DNA of 64,000 nt. Source: Neobacillus driksii (lineage in GTDB: Bacteria; Bacillota; Bacilli; Bacillales; Cytobacillaceae). The notes under the pieces are model-generated. The model had not been told where the DNA came from and made no database searches. It saw nothing but the letters and a program-made list of their open reading frames with translations. The stretch is from NCBI RefSeq assembly GCF_013409995.1, contig NZ_JACCBX010000009.1, forward strand, positions 124,001 to 188,000. Reading direction: 5' to 3'. This document shows, in pieces, positions 52,611 through 60,689 of this stretch (positions are counted from its first letter, which is position 1; each line of letters starts with the position of its first letter). The translations under genes were made by a program, and so were the position numbers.

Positions 52611-52638
52611 CAAAAAAACCACCTAGAAAAGAGGTAGT
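52611..52638 (-). terminator. Terminator of the gene at 52668
   Basis: On the minus strand ACTACCT (52638-52632) pairs with AGGTGGT (52624-52618, one G-U), then TTTTTTTG. It is about 30 bp after the stop of the membrane protein gene. Confidence 0.7.
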
Positions 52639-52667
52639 CAATAAAGGTCGATGTAAAAAGTGTGTTT

Positions 52668-53183
52668 TTACAATACAATTTCCTTTTGTGATTGGCTGAG
52701 GTTACTTGATTGCCTATCAGCAAATTTCCTAATTACACTCATAAGAAACCTAACCAAAATAAAAGTGGAAGAGATAGAAATAAAACTGTGTAACGATGTC
52801 CATGATTTTTTATAGGTAATTAATTTTGTGTTTTTTTCAATCCAATCCTCAGCTAATGCTGAAGGGGCACTAAATAAAATGCTTTTAGCAAGTATGCCTA
52901 TGGTACTTGAATTTTTGGTTGCTTGATTAAAATAAATACAGCTTACAGGAAAAAGTAGATAGCTAAACAAAACGCTAATATCAAAGGTTTTAAATAGGTT
53001 TACTGGATACTTCAAATACCCTTTTTTCACCAATATGTTGTCTAAAATTGAAGCAATATAGCTTTTCAATAAGAAAATAATTAACCAATCTTTTACCGGG
53101 GGCTTTCTGACTGAGAATAAAAAAGAAACGATTCCAAATAAAAATAATAATCTTAATACTTTTATTTCAAACTTTTTACCCAT
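52668..53183 (-). CDS. CBO0543-family membrane protein
   Basis: The 171-residue protein has about four hydrophobic segments (LLFLFGIVSFLF, FDISVLFSYLLFPVSCIYF, ILAKSILFSAPSALAE, FISISSTFILVRFL). The RKPPVKDWLIIFLLKSY stretch near the N-terminus is typical of the CBO0543 group found across Bacillaceae, of unknown function. AAGGAGAGG precedes the ATG at 53183. It is monocistronic. Confidence 0.8.
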   Translation of the reverse strand: MGKKFEIKVLRLLFLFGIVSFLFSVRKPPVKDWLIIFLLKSYIASILDNILVKKGYLKYPVNLFKTFDISVLFSYLLFPVSCIYFNQATKNSSTIGILAKSILFSAPSALAEDWIEKNTKLITYKKSWTSLHSFISISSTFILVRFLMSVIRKFADRQSSNLSQSQKEIVL

Positions 53184-53265
53184 ACTACCTCTCCTTAAGA
53201 TGTTTCCATTAGTTTTACCAAAAGATGAGATAAAATCACTTATTAATTGGTATATGGATGTTGGG

Positions 53266-53469
53266 TTACGATGTTACTTTTGTTATACCTAAGATGAGGT
53301 GAACCTGATCTTCTGAGACCCCCTGATCAATTAATGTTGAAGCATCCATTGATAATGCCGTAGAGGATCATTCGACTGCGTAAAGGATACTAATAATCAG
53401 CAGTGGAACCCAAATTTTTGGGGTGTGCTTCATTCTTTCAAATTGTTCACTCGGATTTGTATGAAGTTT
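53266..53469 (-). pseudogene. Remnant of a Yip1-like membrane protein gene
   Basis: The minus strand reads NPSEQFERMKHTPKIWVPLL then IISILYAVE, a TGA, and SSTALSMDASTLIDQGVSED to a TAA at 53266. NPxEQFERMKxxPKIW followed by a hydrophobic helix is the usual N-terminus of Yip1-domain proteins. There is no intact start, an internal stop, and the rest of the protein is absent. It lies back to back with the ger operon. Confidence 0.6.
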
Positions 53470-53562
53470 TTAAGGATTTGTTATATTGTCCAAAACTGGT
53501 AACGAGTACATAACCTATAGTTGGATGGTTAAACTAATCAAAAATTACCATAGGTGGATTTG

Positions 53563-54633
53563 ATGAACCAAAAGCTTATTCATGCTGTTCATATTTATAT
53601 ATTATTAATAATCTCAACAGGTTTCATGGTACATGTTCTAAGTCTTTCTGCTTTATTATCTATTGCAAAGAGAGATTCTTGGCTAAGTGTTATCTCGAGT
53701 GCCATTCCAGTCACGATTTGGATTCTTTTAGTTTTTTATATTTATAAAAAACTAAACAATCAAGATTTGATTTCCTTTCTCGAGAAGTCTTTTAGCAAAT
53801 GGGTGGTTGTTATTTTTTCCGCCATGTTTTGTAGTTACTTTCTACTAACTGCCTTTATGACTCTTAAATTTACGGTTTATTGGGCAAATGATAACTACAC
53901 AATGGATATTCCAAATTATGTTGTTGTTTTACTGTTTTCGCTCGTATGCTACTACGCATCTGCTAAAGGACTGCGGACGATAGCAACAATGGCCTTTCTG
54001 GTACTTCCCTTTGTGATTTTATTTGGAATTTTAGTTGGAGTCGGAAATACTCCAAATAAAGATTATGAGCAATTATTCCCTTTATTTGAGAATGGCTATA
54101 AGGGCTTTTTTCAAGGTATAGCCTATGCATGTGCAGGTTTATTTGAAGTTATCCTTATTCTGTTCTTAACTAAAAGTCTTAAAGACAAACTAAAGTTGAA
54201 ATGGCTCATCTTGGTTGGATTGTTTCTTGTTGGATTATTCTTCGGTCCTTTAGCAGCAGCAATTGCCGAATTTGGTTCAACAGAAGCGGGAAAATTGAGG
54301 AATCCCGCATACGAGGAATGGAAATTACTTACAATTGGCCATCATATAACGCGCCTTGATTTTCTTTCTATTTTCCAGTGGCTTTCTGGGGCATATATCC
54401 GAATCAGTTTATCATTATTTATAGCCGCAAAAGTTTTATCACCTAAAAACGAAAAAAGGCAGATACTTCCCATCCTTTACATCATTTTAATCGTGGCAGC
54501 ATGTATTCCTTTGGATTCCACCTCGTTTATTTATTTTATGAAGAATTTTTACTTTCCCATTAGCCTTTTCTTTCAAATTTCCACCATGCTGTTCCTATTA
54601 CTATTTACAAAACTAAAAGGTGAGAAGTCATGA
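53563..54633 (+). CDS. Spore germination permease, GerB/GerKB family
   Basis: The 356-residue protein has about ten membrane segments of the amino acid/polyamine/organocation type found in GerAB-like subunits of nutrient germinant receptors (FMVHVLSLSALLSIAKRDSW at the N-terminus). It sits in the spore inner membrane and binds the germinant. ATG 53563 is 5 bases from AGGTGG; GTG 53554 is an alternative. Order here is B-A-C rather than the more common A-B-C. Confidence 0.92.
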   Translation: MNQKLIHAVHIYILLIISTGFMVHVLSLSALLSIAKRDSWLSVISSAIPVTIWILLVFYIYKKLNNQDLISFLEKSFSKWVVVIFSAMFCSYFLLTAFMTLKFTVYWANDNYTMDIPNYVVVLLFSLVCYYASAKGLRTIATMAFLVLPFVILFGILVGVGNTPNKDYEQLFPLFENGYKGFFQGIAYACAGLFEVILILFLTKSLKDKLKLKWLILVGLFLVGLFFGPLAAAIAEFGSTEAGKLRNPAYEEWKLLTIGHHITRLDFLSIFQWLSGAYIRISLSLFIAAKVLSPKNEKRQILPILYIILIVAACIPLDSTSFIYFMKNFYFPISLFFQISTMLFLLLFTKLKGEKS

Positions 54634-56099
54634 GAATGCATCAAGCAACTAGTAAAGTCCTCTACATTGACCAATTGAAAAGCTGGTTCGAAAACTCTAC
54701 CGATATTGTTAGTAAGAAAAGAATATATAAAGAAAAAGCAGCGGCTGTTTCTTTGGAATTCTTGTATTGTTCCAATTTAGTGGATATGAAATATATAAAT
54801 GAAGTCATTTTTCCAAGTATTCATAGGGTGGTGGAAGAGGAAAATGACTTTAATATTGATCAATTAAGAGTTCTGATCGATGTAGGCGGTCTTAAAGATC
54901 AAAACAATGTAAAAAGTGAAGTTGAACAGAAGTTGTTTTCAGGCGAATTAATCATTTTTAGTTATGAATTAAACGATCTTTTTTTTATCCCTGCATCCAG
55001 CATTCCAAAGAGAAGCCCTGAAGAATCAAGCTTAGAGCCTTCTGTAAGAGGGCCAAGAGATGGATTTGTTGAAAACATATCGGATAATTTGGCATTAATT
55101 CGGCAGAGGTTAAAAACCTCCTCCTTAAAAAGCATCGAATACACGATAGGAGAAAGAAGCAGAACGAAAATACTATTGCTTTATATCGAAGACATTCTGA
55201 ACCCCTCCATTCTCGAAGATGTAAAGAAACGATTAGAATCCATAAAAATTGATATCGTCGTAAGTAGTTACGAGATTGAAGAGCAACTATATGACAATGT
55301 ATTTTCTATTTTTCCCCTAATCGACTATATTGGGAGGCCAGACTTTGCGGTCCAATCCTTGAATCAAGGAAGATTCGTAGTTCTGGTTGAAGGGAATCCA
55401 ACCTGCTTAATCGGCCCGACAAATTTCAATCAGGTTCTTTACTCGCCTGAAGACTTGAATGACAGCTTTTTTTATATTAGTTTTGTTCGTATCTTAAGGA
55501 TGATTGCAGTGTTCGCCACTATTTATTTACCAGGATTTTACATTTCGTTAATTACGTATCAACTCGATCAAGTCCCTTATTCCCTACTAGCAACAATATC
55601 AGTTTCTCGATTGGGGCTCCCATTACCCGCAGCCGCAGAAGCGTTTATTATGTTAATTTTATTTGAATTATTTAAAGAGGGAGGGTTGAGGCTCCCAAAA
55701 GCAGTTGGTATGACTGTGACTGTTTTGGGCGGTTTAATTATCGGAGATGCAGCCATTCGTGCAGGATTAACTTCACCAACCATGCTAGTGATTGTGGCCA
55801 TTACGGTCATCTCGGGATATACACTGATTAATCAAAATATGGCAGGAAATATCGCGATTCTGCGATTTATAGTCTTATTATTTTCAGCCTTCCTAGGATT
55901 GTTCGGCTTCTTTCTTTCATTCTTTCTCATTACAACATTGGTGGTTTCTTTGGAAAGTTTTGGTCAGCCCTATATTTCCTATTTGTCCAAACCCCATAAA
56001 ATGGATATTATAAAAAACTTTGTAAGGTTGCCATACCGTTTTCGAAAGAAGAGAAATCAAGCTTATAGTCCAATTGACCCCGATAGTCAAAAGGAGTAG
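54630..56099 (+). CDS. Spore germination protein, GerA/GerKA family
   Basis: The 489-residue receptor subunit has a large soluble N-terminal region (about 1-285, with the VSKKRIYKE and EGNPTCLIGPTNF motifs) and four to five C-terminal membrane segments (SVSRLGLPLPAAAEAFIMLI, GLIIGDAAIRAGLTSPTMLV region). It starts inside the upstream stop (ATGA, 54630-54633). GerA subunits form the pentameric ion channel that opens on germinant binding. Confidence 0.94.
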   Translation: MRMHQATSKVLYIDQLKSWFENSTDIVSKKRIYKEKAAAVSLEFLYCSNLVDMKYINEVIFPSIHRVVEEENDFNIDQLRVLIDVGGLKDQNNVKSEVEQKLFSGELIIFSYELNDLFFIPASSIPKRSPEESSLEPSVRGPRDGFVENISDNLALIRQRLKTSSLKSIEYTIGERSRTKILLLYIEDILNPSILEDVKKRLESIKIDIVVSSYEIEEQLYDNVFSIFPLIDYIGRPDFAVQSLNQGRFVVLVEGNPTCLIGPTNFNQVLYSPEDLNDSFFYISFVRILRMIAVFATIYLPGFYISLITYQLDQVPYSLLATISVSRLGLPLPAAAEAFIMLILFELFKEGGLRLPKAVGMTVTVLGGLIIGDAAIRAGLTSPTMLVIVAITVISGYTLINQNMAGNIAILRFIVLLFSAFLGLFGFFLSFFLITTLVVSLESFGQPYISYLSKPHKMDIIKNFVRLPYRFRKKRNQAYSPIDPDSQKE

Positions 56100-56102
56100 C
56101 GT

Positions 56103-57218
56103 ATGAGGAAAAAATTTTTACTAATGGTAAGTTGCTTGCTTTTAGCCCTTGCTGGTTGTACTGGTATTAAAGATATTCAAAATCAATCGTATATTACGGC
56201 TTTGGGACTGGATTATTCCAATGGTGAGTTTATTGTGTTTACTCAATCATTGAATTTTTCCAATATCGCAAAACAAGAGGGGGGTTCCGGACTGTTGCAA
56301 TCCGCACCCATTTTAATCGGGCAATCAAAGGGAAAAAGTATTCAGGCTGCAATAAGTAAATTAGAGCAAAATGCAGCTTTGCCGCTTTACTATGGCCATG
56401 TGAATACCATACTCTTAAGTAAAAATGTGTTGGAGAAAGAATTGCCATTGGTTATTGAATTTATAGGGCAAAATCCCTTCCTCAGATATAACTGCTGGCT
56501 TTATGGGACAAACTCAGATATTAAAGAAGTTTTATTAGGTGAGGGATTCTTCAATTATCCATCTTACTATACACTCCTGCATCGTCCAGAACCATTAATT
56601 AGAAATAATTTTATTATGCCGATTGAAAAATACAATCGGTTCATCTCCAAATACTATCAAGCGGTCGGTGCCTATATCATCCCCTCTATTGATATTAAGA
56701 AAGGGGAATTTCTAGATGATAAAAAACCGATAAATATTGTAACTCTTACTGGCGGCTATGCTATCTCACAGCAAAAATACAAAGGCTGGGTGAGTAAACA
56801 AGACATTGTAGGGTTAAAGTGGTTTTCTAAAGAGGCTACTGACATCCCACTCTCTTTATTTAAGGAAAGAGTGAGTGTAACACTCAAGAATCCTAAAGGG
56901 ACCATTAAAGTACTACAGGGGAGAAATCCGTCCTATCAATTAAACGTAAAAGCCAATGCAGTAGTCGTATATAATGAAGAAAATATGAGTGTAAATAAAA
57001 TTGAGGAAGAATTATCACAACAAATAAAAAATCAAATTGAAAAAACCTTAAATAAAAGTGATGAACTGAAGGCAGACCTGTTAAATATCAGTGAAAAACC
57101 ATATCGATATCAAAACAAAACATGGGATAAAAATACAATCAACGATTTTAAGAAAGATTTAATAAAGGACATAAGAGTAAAGGTGATCATTAAAGAAACG
57201 ATAAATTATAAGCGTTAA
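56103..57218 (+). CDS. Spore germination lipoprotein, Ger(x)C family
   Basis: The 371-residue protein has a lipoprotein signal with lipobox LALAGC and the GerAC domain beginning KDIQNQSYITALGLDYSNGEF. It sits on the outer face of the spore inner membrane with the A and B subunits. Spacing to the upstream gene is 3 bp. The C-terminal third (EENMSVNKIEEELSQQIKNQI) is typical. Confidence 0.93.
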   Translation: MRKKFLLMVSCLLLALAGCTGIKDIQNQSYITALGLDYSNGEFIVFTQSLNFSNIAKQEGGSGLLQSAPILIGQSKGKSIQAAISKLEQNAALPLYYGHVNTILLSKNVLEKELPLVIEFIGQNPFLRYNCWLYGTNSDIKEVLLGEGFFNYPSYYTLLHRPEPLIRNNFIMPIEKYNRFISKYYQAVGAYIIPSIDIKKGEFLDDKKPINIVTLTGGYAISQQKYKGWVSKQDIVGLKWFSKEATDIPLSLFKERVSVTLKNPKGTIKVLQGRNPSYQLNVKANAVVVYNEENMSVNKIEEELSQQIKNQIEKTLNKSDELKADLLNISEKPYRYQNKTWDKNTINDFKKDLIKDIRVKVIIKETINYKR

Positions 57219-57283
57219 AACTTGTTTGTATATAAATAGTACAGGGTTGACTTCGTTTTCAGTATTTATAACAGTGCCCGAAG

Positions 57284-57314
57284 ACCACCTGCGATAATCC
57301 GGGTGGTTTTGTTT
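57284..57314 (+). terminator. Terminator of the ger operon
   Basis: ACCACCTG (57284-57291) pairs with the CGGGTGGT arm ending at 57307, then TTTGTTT. Confidence 0.8.
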
Positions 57315-57391
57315 AGTCAACTAAGGTACATATAATTAAAAATAACATGAATGCAGCATTTTTTTCATACAATATTTTGGGAGGTGATAAA

Positions 57392-57835
57392 ATGCCAAGA
57401 GTAAGGGCTAGAAGTCATGAAGTAGATGAAATGGCAAGAATGATGAGAGCAGAAGCAGAAGGTGAAGGACCGCAAGGAATGTTATATGTTGGAAATGTAA
57501 TAATAAATCGTGTTGTAGCAGAATGCTTAGATTTCAAAAGAGTAAACAATATTCATGATGTAATATTTCAGGTTCAAGGAGGGAATTTTTCTTTTGAAGC
57601 AGTGCAAAAAGGGAATGTATTTTATCAAAGATCAAGAACAGCTGAAAGAAGATTAGCACAACAAAATATAAATAGTTGGAGAGATCATCCTGCGAAATTT
57701 GCTCTTTGGTATTTTAATCCAACGGCGCCAGGGTGTCCTCCTACATGGTACGATCAACCTCATACTGGTGCATTTAAAGAGCATTGTTTTTATGAACCAA
57801 AACCTGGAACATGTGATAGTGTTTATAGAGGTTAA
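57392..57835 (+). CDS. cwlJ: Spore cortex-lytic hydrolase CwlJ
   Basis: The 147-residue Hydrolase_2-family enzyme degrades spore cortex peptidoglycan during germination and is placed in the coat. MARMMRAEAEGEG carries the catalytic Glu, followed by YVGNVIINRV and WYFNPTAPGCPPTWY. The length fits CwlJ (about 140) and not SleB, which has a signal peptide and PG-binding domain. GGGAGGTG precedes ATG 57392. gerQ, often its partner, is not adjacent. It follows the germinant receptor operon. Confidence 0.92.
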   Translation: MPRVRARSHEVDEMARMMRAEAEGEGPQGMLYVGNVIINRVVAECLDFKRVNNIHDVIFQVQGGNFSFEAVQKGNVFYQRSRTAERRLAQQNINSWRDHPAKFALWYFNPTAPGCPPTWYDQPHTGAFKEHCFYEPKPGTCDSVYRG

Positions 57836-57862
57836 GCTTACTCTTTGAGTAAGCTTATTTTA
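57833..57862 (+). terminator. Terminator of cwlJ
   Basis: TAAGCTTACTC (57833-57843) and GAGTAAGCTTA (57847-57857), then TTTTA. The stem begins with the stop codon itself. Confidence 0.8.
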
Positions 57863-58041
57863 CATATTCAGAATACTTACACAAAGATTGATGGTTACAC
57901 GACCCCCGGCACTTTCATGTTTATAATAAGAGACTTGGTATGCTTATCATCTTCTTTTTTAACTGGATTCCTGAATTTTCGAATAAGCTGATGGTAAGAA
58001 GACCCTACTGTGATTCCATTATTATGAAGAGGCTTCTTCAT

Positions 58042-58078
58042 AAAAAAAGTAAGCACCAAGTATGTGCTTACTTTTTTT
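58042..58078. terminator. Bidirectional terminator-like hairpin
   Basis: AAAAAAAGTAAGCAC (from about 58042) and GTGCTTACTTTTTTT flank a 6-base loop, with T-runs on both strands. It could close the minus-strand DUF3231-like gene at 58116. The 57863-58041 spacer shows no gene. Confidence 0.75.
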
Positions 58079-58115
58079 ATGAAAATGACAACTTATTCAA
58101 TTGTTGTTTATTAAT

Positions 58116-58448
58116 TTATTTCGGTATTTTCATCACATCATCGTTATATGCCATATTCATATTAATGGTGTACATACCCATGCTTACTTCTTTTAATATT
58201 CGCAGGAACATAATGTCGAATCCATTATCGAATAACTTGGGGGCTTCTAAATTTACATCTTCTTTTTTAAATCCAGCGGGAATAGCCACACCCTGTTGTT
58301 TAAATATTTTCTCAATTTCTAATACGTAATAATGTAACTCTTGCCAAAAGCCTCCCAATATATTCCTCGCCTCGTCATCATCGGCTTTTTTGATGCAATA
58401 TTCTAATATTCTCTCATAATAAGAGTTTTTTCTTGGTATGTAAGCCAA
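58116..58448 (-). pseudogene. Truncated DUF3231-family protein
   Basis: The 110-codon frame contains the typical DUF3231 core (IFKQQGVAIPAGFKKEDVNL then EAPKLFDNGFDIMF), but full-length members are usually 160 to 340 residues. The frame opens with a TTG behind GGTAGGAA and stops after YNDDVMKIPK. It therefore looks like a fragment, though a short functional form cannot be excluded. DUF3231 proteins are common in spore formers and of unknown function. Confidence 0.6.
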
Positions 58449-58687
58449 AGAGTTCCTACCTCTGACGCACTTATAGGATTTTTTAAAATCAAAAGAATCC
58501 CACCTTTATCTAATTAATATTATTATTACCAATGAAATGGTAAATATATTTAATTTACAAACAAACGAGTGCTTTTGTCAGTTTAAGAAATGTTTTGGAG
58601 GATAATTGTGTTTATAAAATTCTCATAATCATATAAATAATATAATGATTGGAAATTAAAGTAACATACCATAGGGGTGTGTAATTT

Positions 58688-58978
58688 ATGAAGAAATTAA
58701 TTATAGGACTTTGTATCGTGGTGGTTGCTCTTTTAATTTCATTTATTTCAAGCGATTTCACTTTGTTGTATAAAATAACTGGGGCTATCGCATTCATTTC
58801 ACTGATAGTAAGTGCCTTGTTATCTGGGGCGTTCTTGGATGGGGAGCGATTGGGGAGAAATCTACAATCTGAATCAAAAGAGGATAGAAATCAAAGATTT
58901 ACACTAACTAATTCTATATTATTAATCGGCTTACCGAATTTATTAATTTCAGTGGTTTCCTATTTTCTAATGAAATAA
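58688..58978 (+). CDS. DUF5316-family small membrane protein
   Basis: The 96-residue protein has three hydrophobic segments (LIIGLCIVVVALLISFIS, ITGAIAFISLIVSALLSGAF, SILLIGLPNLLISVVSYF) and the FLDGERLGRNLQSESKEDRN loop between the second and third. This is the pattern of DUF5316, found in Bacillaceae, of unknown role. AGGGGTG precedes the ATG. Confidence 0.8.
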   Translation: MKKLIIGLCIVVVALLISFISSDFTLLYKITGAIAFISLIVSALLSGAFLDGERLGRNLQSESKEDRNQRFTLTNSILLIGLPNLLISVVSYFLMK

Positions 58979-59075
58979 ATCGAGTAAAGTTTTCTATTTC
59001 CTCTTTCTTGTTAAACTAAATCCGTTTGGTAATAGACAAAATGGGAAAGCAGGGTACACCTTTCCCATTTGCTTT

Positions 59076-59453
59076 TTATTGTTTTACGCCATCTGGATAA
59101 TTACTCACATAATGTTTGTCACCCATATGTTTAAAATCCTCAATGGTTTTTTCTAATTCAACGATAAGGATTCGTTTTACATCATGCATACTTCTGTAAA
59201 AAGTATGTTCCTTATCTCCATTTGGTTTAATCCCAGCGAGTGAGTTTAAAGATACTATCCGTCGATGCTCATCCACTAATATATCAATTGCTTCGAGTAC
59301 ATGCTGTGTATATTTTACTATTTCTTTGTGTTCCGTTTGGTCCTGAAGCTTTTTAATATGTTTATCCACTTTGTGTCCCTCCATTTTTGTCATTGTTATA
59401 AAAGTATCATCCCCAAACTGTTGCAAAAACCAAGTTGGGATTTTTTTATCCAC
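59076..59453 (-). CDS. Hypothetical protein coupled to the HAD-like gene
   Basis: The 125-residue soluble protein (MDKKIPTWFLQQFGDDTF...) is mostly helical with central heptad-like stretches (EIVKYTQHVLEAIDILVDEH). I do not recognise a family. Its GTG start shares a base with the stop of the upstream HAD-like gene (TAGTG), so translation is probably coupled and the products may work together. Confidence 0.7.
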   Translation of the reverse strand: MDKKIPTWFLQQFGDDTFITMTKMEGHKVDKHIKKLQDQTEHKEIVKYTQHVLEAIDILVDEHRRIVSLNSLAGIKPNGDKEHTFYRSMHDVKRILIVELEKTIEDFKHMGDKHYVSNYPDGVKQ

Positions 59454-60190
59454 TACATTATTTGATTTTGGCTACGTTTAGCAATTACTTCAGGAACTTG
59501 TTGAAGTGAATCTACAGTTAAAAAAACACTTTTATGATCAACGTTAACTTCAACCATGTTATATTGCCATTCATTTTCTGCTGGAATGTAGATAGCATGG
59601 ATATCCAATTCCAGTGCTGGGACAATATCAGTTCTTAATGAATTTCCAACCATCCATGTTACATCAGGGTCCGCTTTAATCGTTTTTAAAATATCAGATA
59701 GAGCTGTTGTATCTTTATGTTCCGAAATAAAAATCCGATGTTCAAAAAATGTAGTCAATTCTAACTGGGTAATTTTTCGGCGTTGATTCGCCTCATCTCC
59801 TCCTGTGTGCAAATACAATTCATGTCCCTCTTCTTTTAAACGTTGTAGCGTTTCATTCATGTGTGGAATAGGTTCAACGGGGATATCGAATACCTTATAA
59901 CCCAACTCTCTTAAATATTGGATTTCATCCTTTTTCTTTTCCCGCCCAGCTAAGTCGCAATAGTATTGATAAGTACCAACAAATGACTCGGGAAACCGAT
60001 CTGATTTTAGACCGTGCTCACTAATCGCTGCAACATCAAGTTGAAGCTGCTTCTGCTTTATATCTTCCGCTTTAATTGAGTCAAACCACACCATCATTTG
60101 GTCAGCGAACTGGTTTATTACTAGATTAAAATATCTATTACAGTAAGATAACGTATCATCAAGGTTAAATAAGATGTTTTGTTTTTGCAT
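59453..60190 (-). CDS. HAD-superfamily protein with altered nucleophile
   Basis: The 245-residue protein has the HAD layout: motif I near residues 8-15, motif II in LYLHTGGDEANQR, and motif IV in WMVGNSLRTDIVPALE. Motif I reads FNLDDTL, so the nucleophilic first Asp is Asn, while the acid/base Asp two residues on is kept. Such a change would be expected to abolish phosphoryl transfer, leaving a binding or regulatory role. AAAAGGAGTAAAAA precedes the ATG at 60190. The only partner is the overlapping 125-residue gene downstream. Confidence 0.85.
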   Translation of the reverse strand: MQKQNILFNLDDTLSYCNRYFNLVINQFADQMMVWFDSIKAEDIKQKQLQLDVAAISEHGLKSDRFPESFVGTYQYYCDLAGREKKKDEIQYLRELGYKVFDIPVEPIPHMNETLQRLKEEGHELYLHTGGDEANQRRKITQLELTTFFEHRIFISEHKDTTALSDILKTIKADPDVTWMVGNSLRTDIVPALELDIHAIYIPAENEWQYNMVEVNVDHKSVFLTVDSLQQVPEVIAKRSQNQIM

Positions 60191-60347
60191 TTTTTACTCC
60201 TTTTCAAATATAGCTTTACCTATTGTTCCACTATTAAAAGTTAATATTACAGATAAAGTAAGCAATATATCAGAGCTATTCGTTTAATGTGAAGGTGACT
60301 GAAAGAGGGATTATTCATTTGGATATTGTATCTCTTTAAGGAATTTC

Positions 60348-60377
60348 TTTACATCGTTGTTAATAATAAATTATAAT
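60348..60377 (+). promoter_or_regulatory. Sigma-A promoter of the MFS leader transcript
   Basis: TTTACA (60348-60353), 18-bp spacer, TATAAT (60372-60377). Transcription from it would give a leader of about 300 nt before the MFS gene. Confidence 0.75.
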
Positions 60378-60432
60378 TTGAATGGATAATTAAGATTATT
60401 TAAAAAGTTTCAGGAAGAGGAGGTGTAAGGAA

Positions 60433-60555
60433 ATGCTTAATGGTTTACGTTTTATAGTTAATTGTATAGTAGAAGGTCGTTCCATCTCTTATGTATTTAT
60501 GTCTACCGGGAGCAGTGTGCCCTGTGTTAACTACAAAACGACGGATCAACCATAA
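60433..60555 (+). CDS. 40-residue leader ORF before the MFS gene
   Basis: ATG 60433 follows GAGGAGGTGTAAGGAA, one of the strongest ribosome sites in the window, and opens 40 codons (MLNGLRFIVNCIVEGRSISY...) to TAA. It stands between a good promoter and a hairpin that precedes the efflux gene. This resembles ribosome-mediated attenuation leaders of antibiotic-resistance and efflux genes. The peptide has no recognised family. Confidence 0.5.
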   Translation: MLNGLRFIVNCIVEGRSISYVFMSTGSSVPCVNYKTTDQP

Positions 60556-60585
60556 GTTTTCCTTACCCATTCTTTCATTTAATCA

Positions 60586-60624
60586 AAAGGCTGTGGGCAG
60601 GTTTAACTTGCTCACGGCTATTTG
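60586..60624 (+). promoter_or_regulatory. Attenuator-like hairpin before the MFS gene
   Basis: GGCTGTGGGCA (60589-60599) pairs, with G-U pairs, with TGCTCACGGCT (60609-60619); TTT follows and a longer T-run comes after TGTGC. CCGGGAGCA inside the leader ORF (60506-60514) can pair with the 3' arm (60609-60617, eight of nine positions), giving a possible antiterminator. Confidence 0.45.
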
Positions 60625-60689
60625 TGCTTTTTAATCAGTAAAAAACTAAGTCTGACAAAATGGATGTCAGTGAGAAATGAGGAAAAAAA

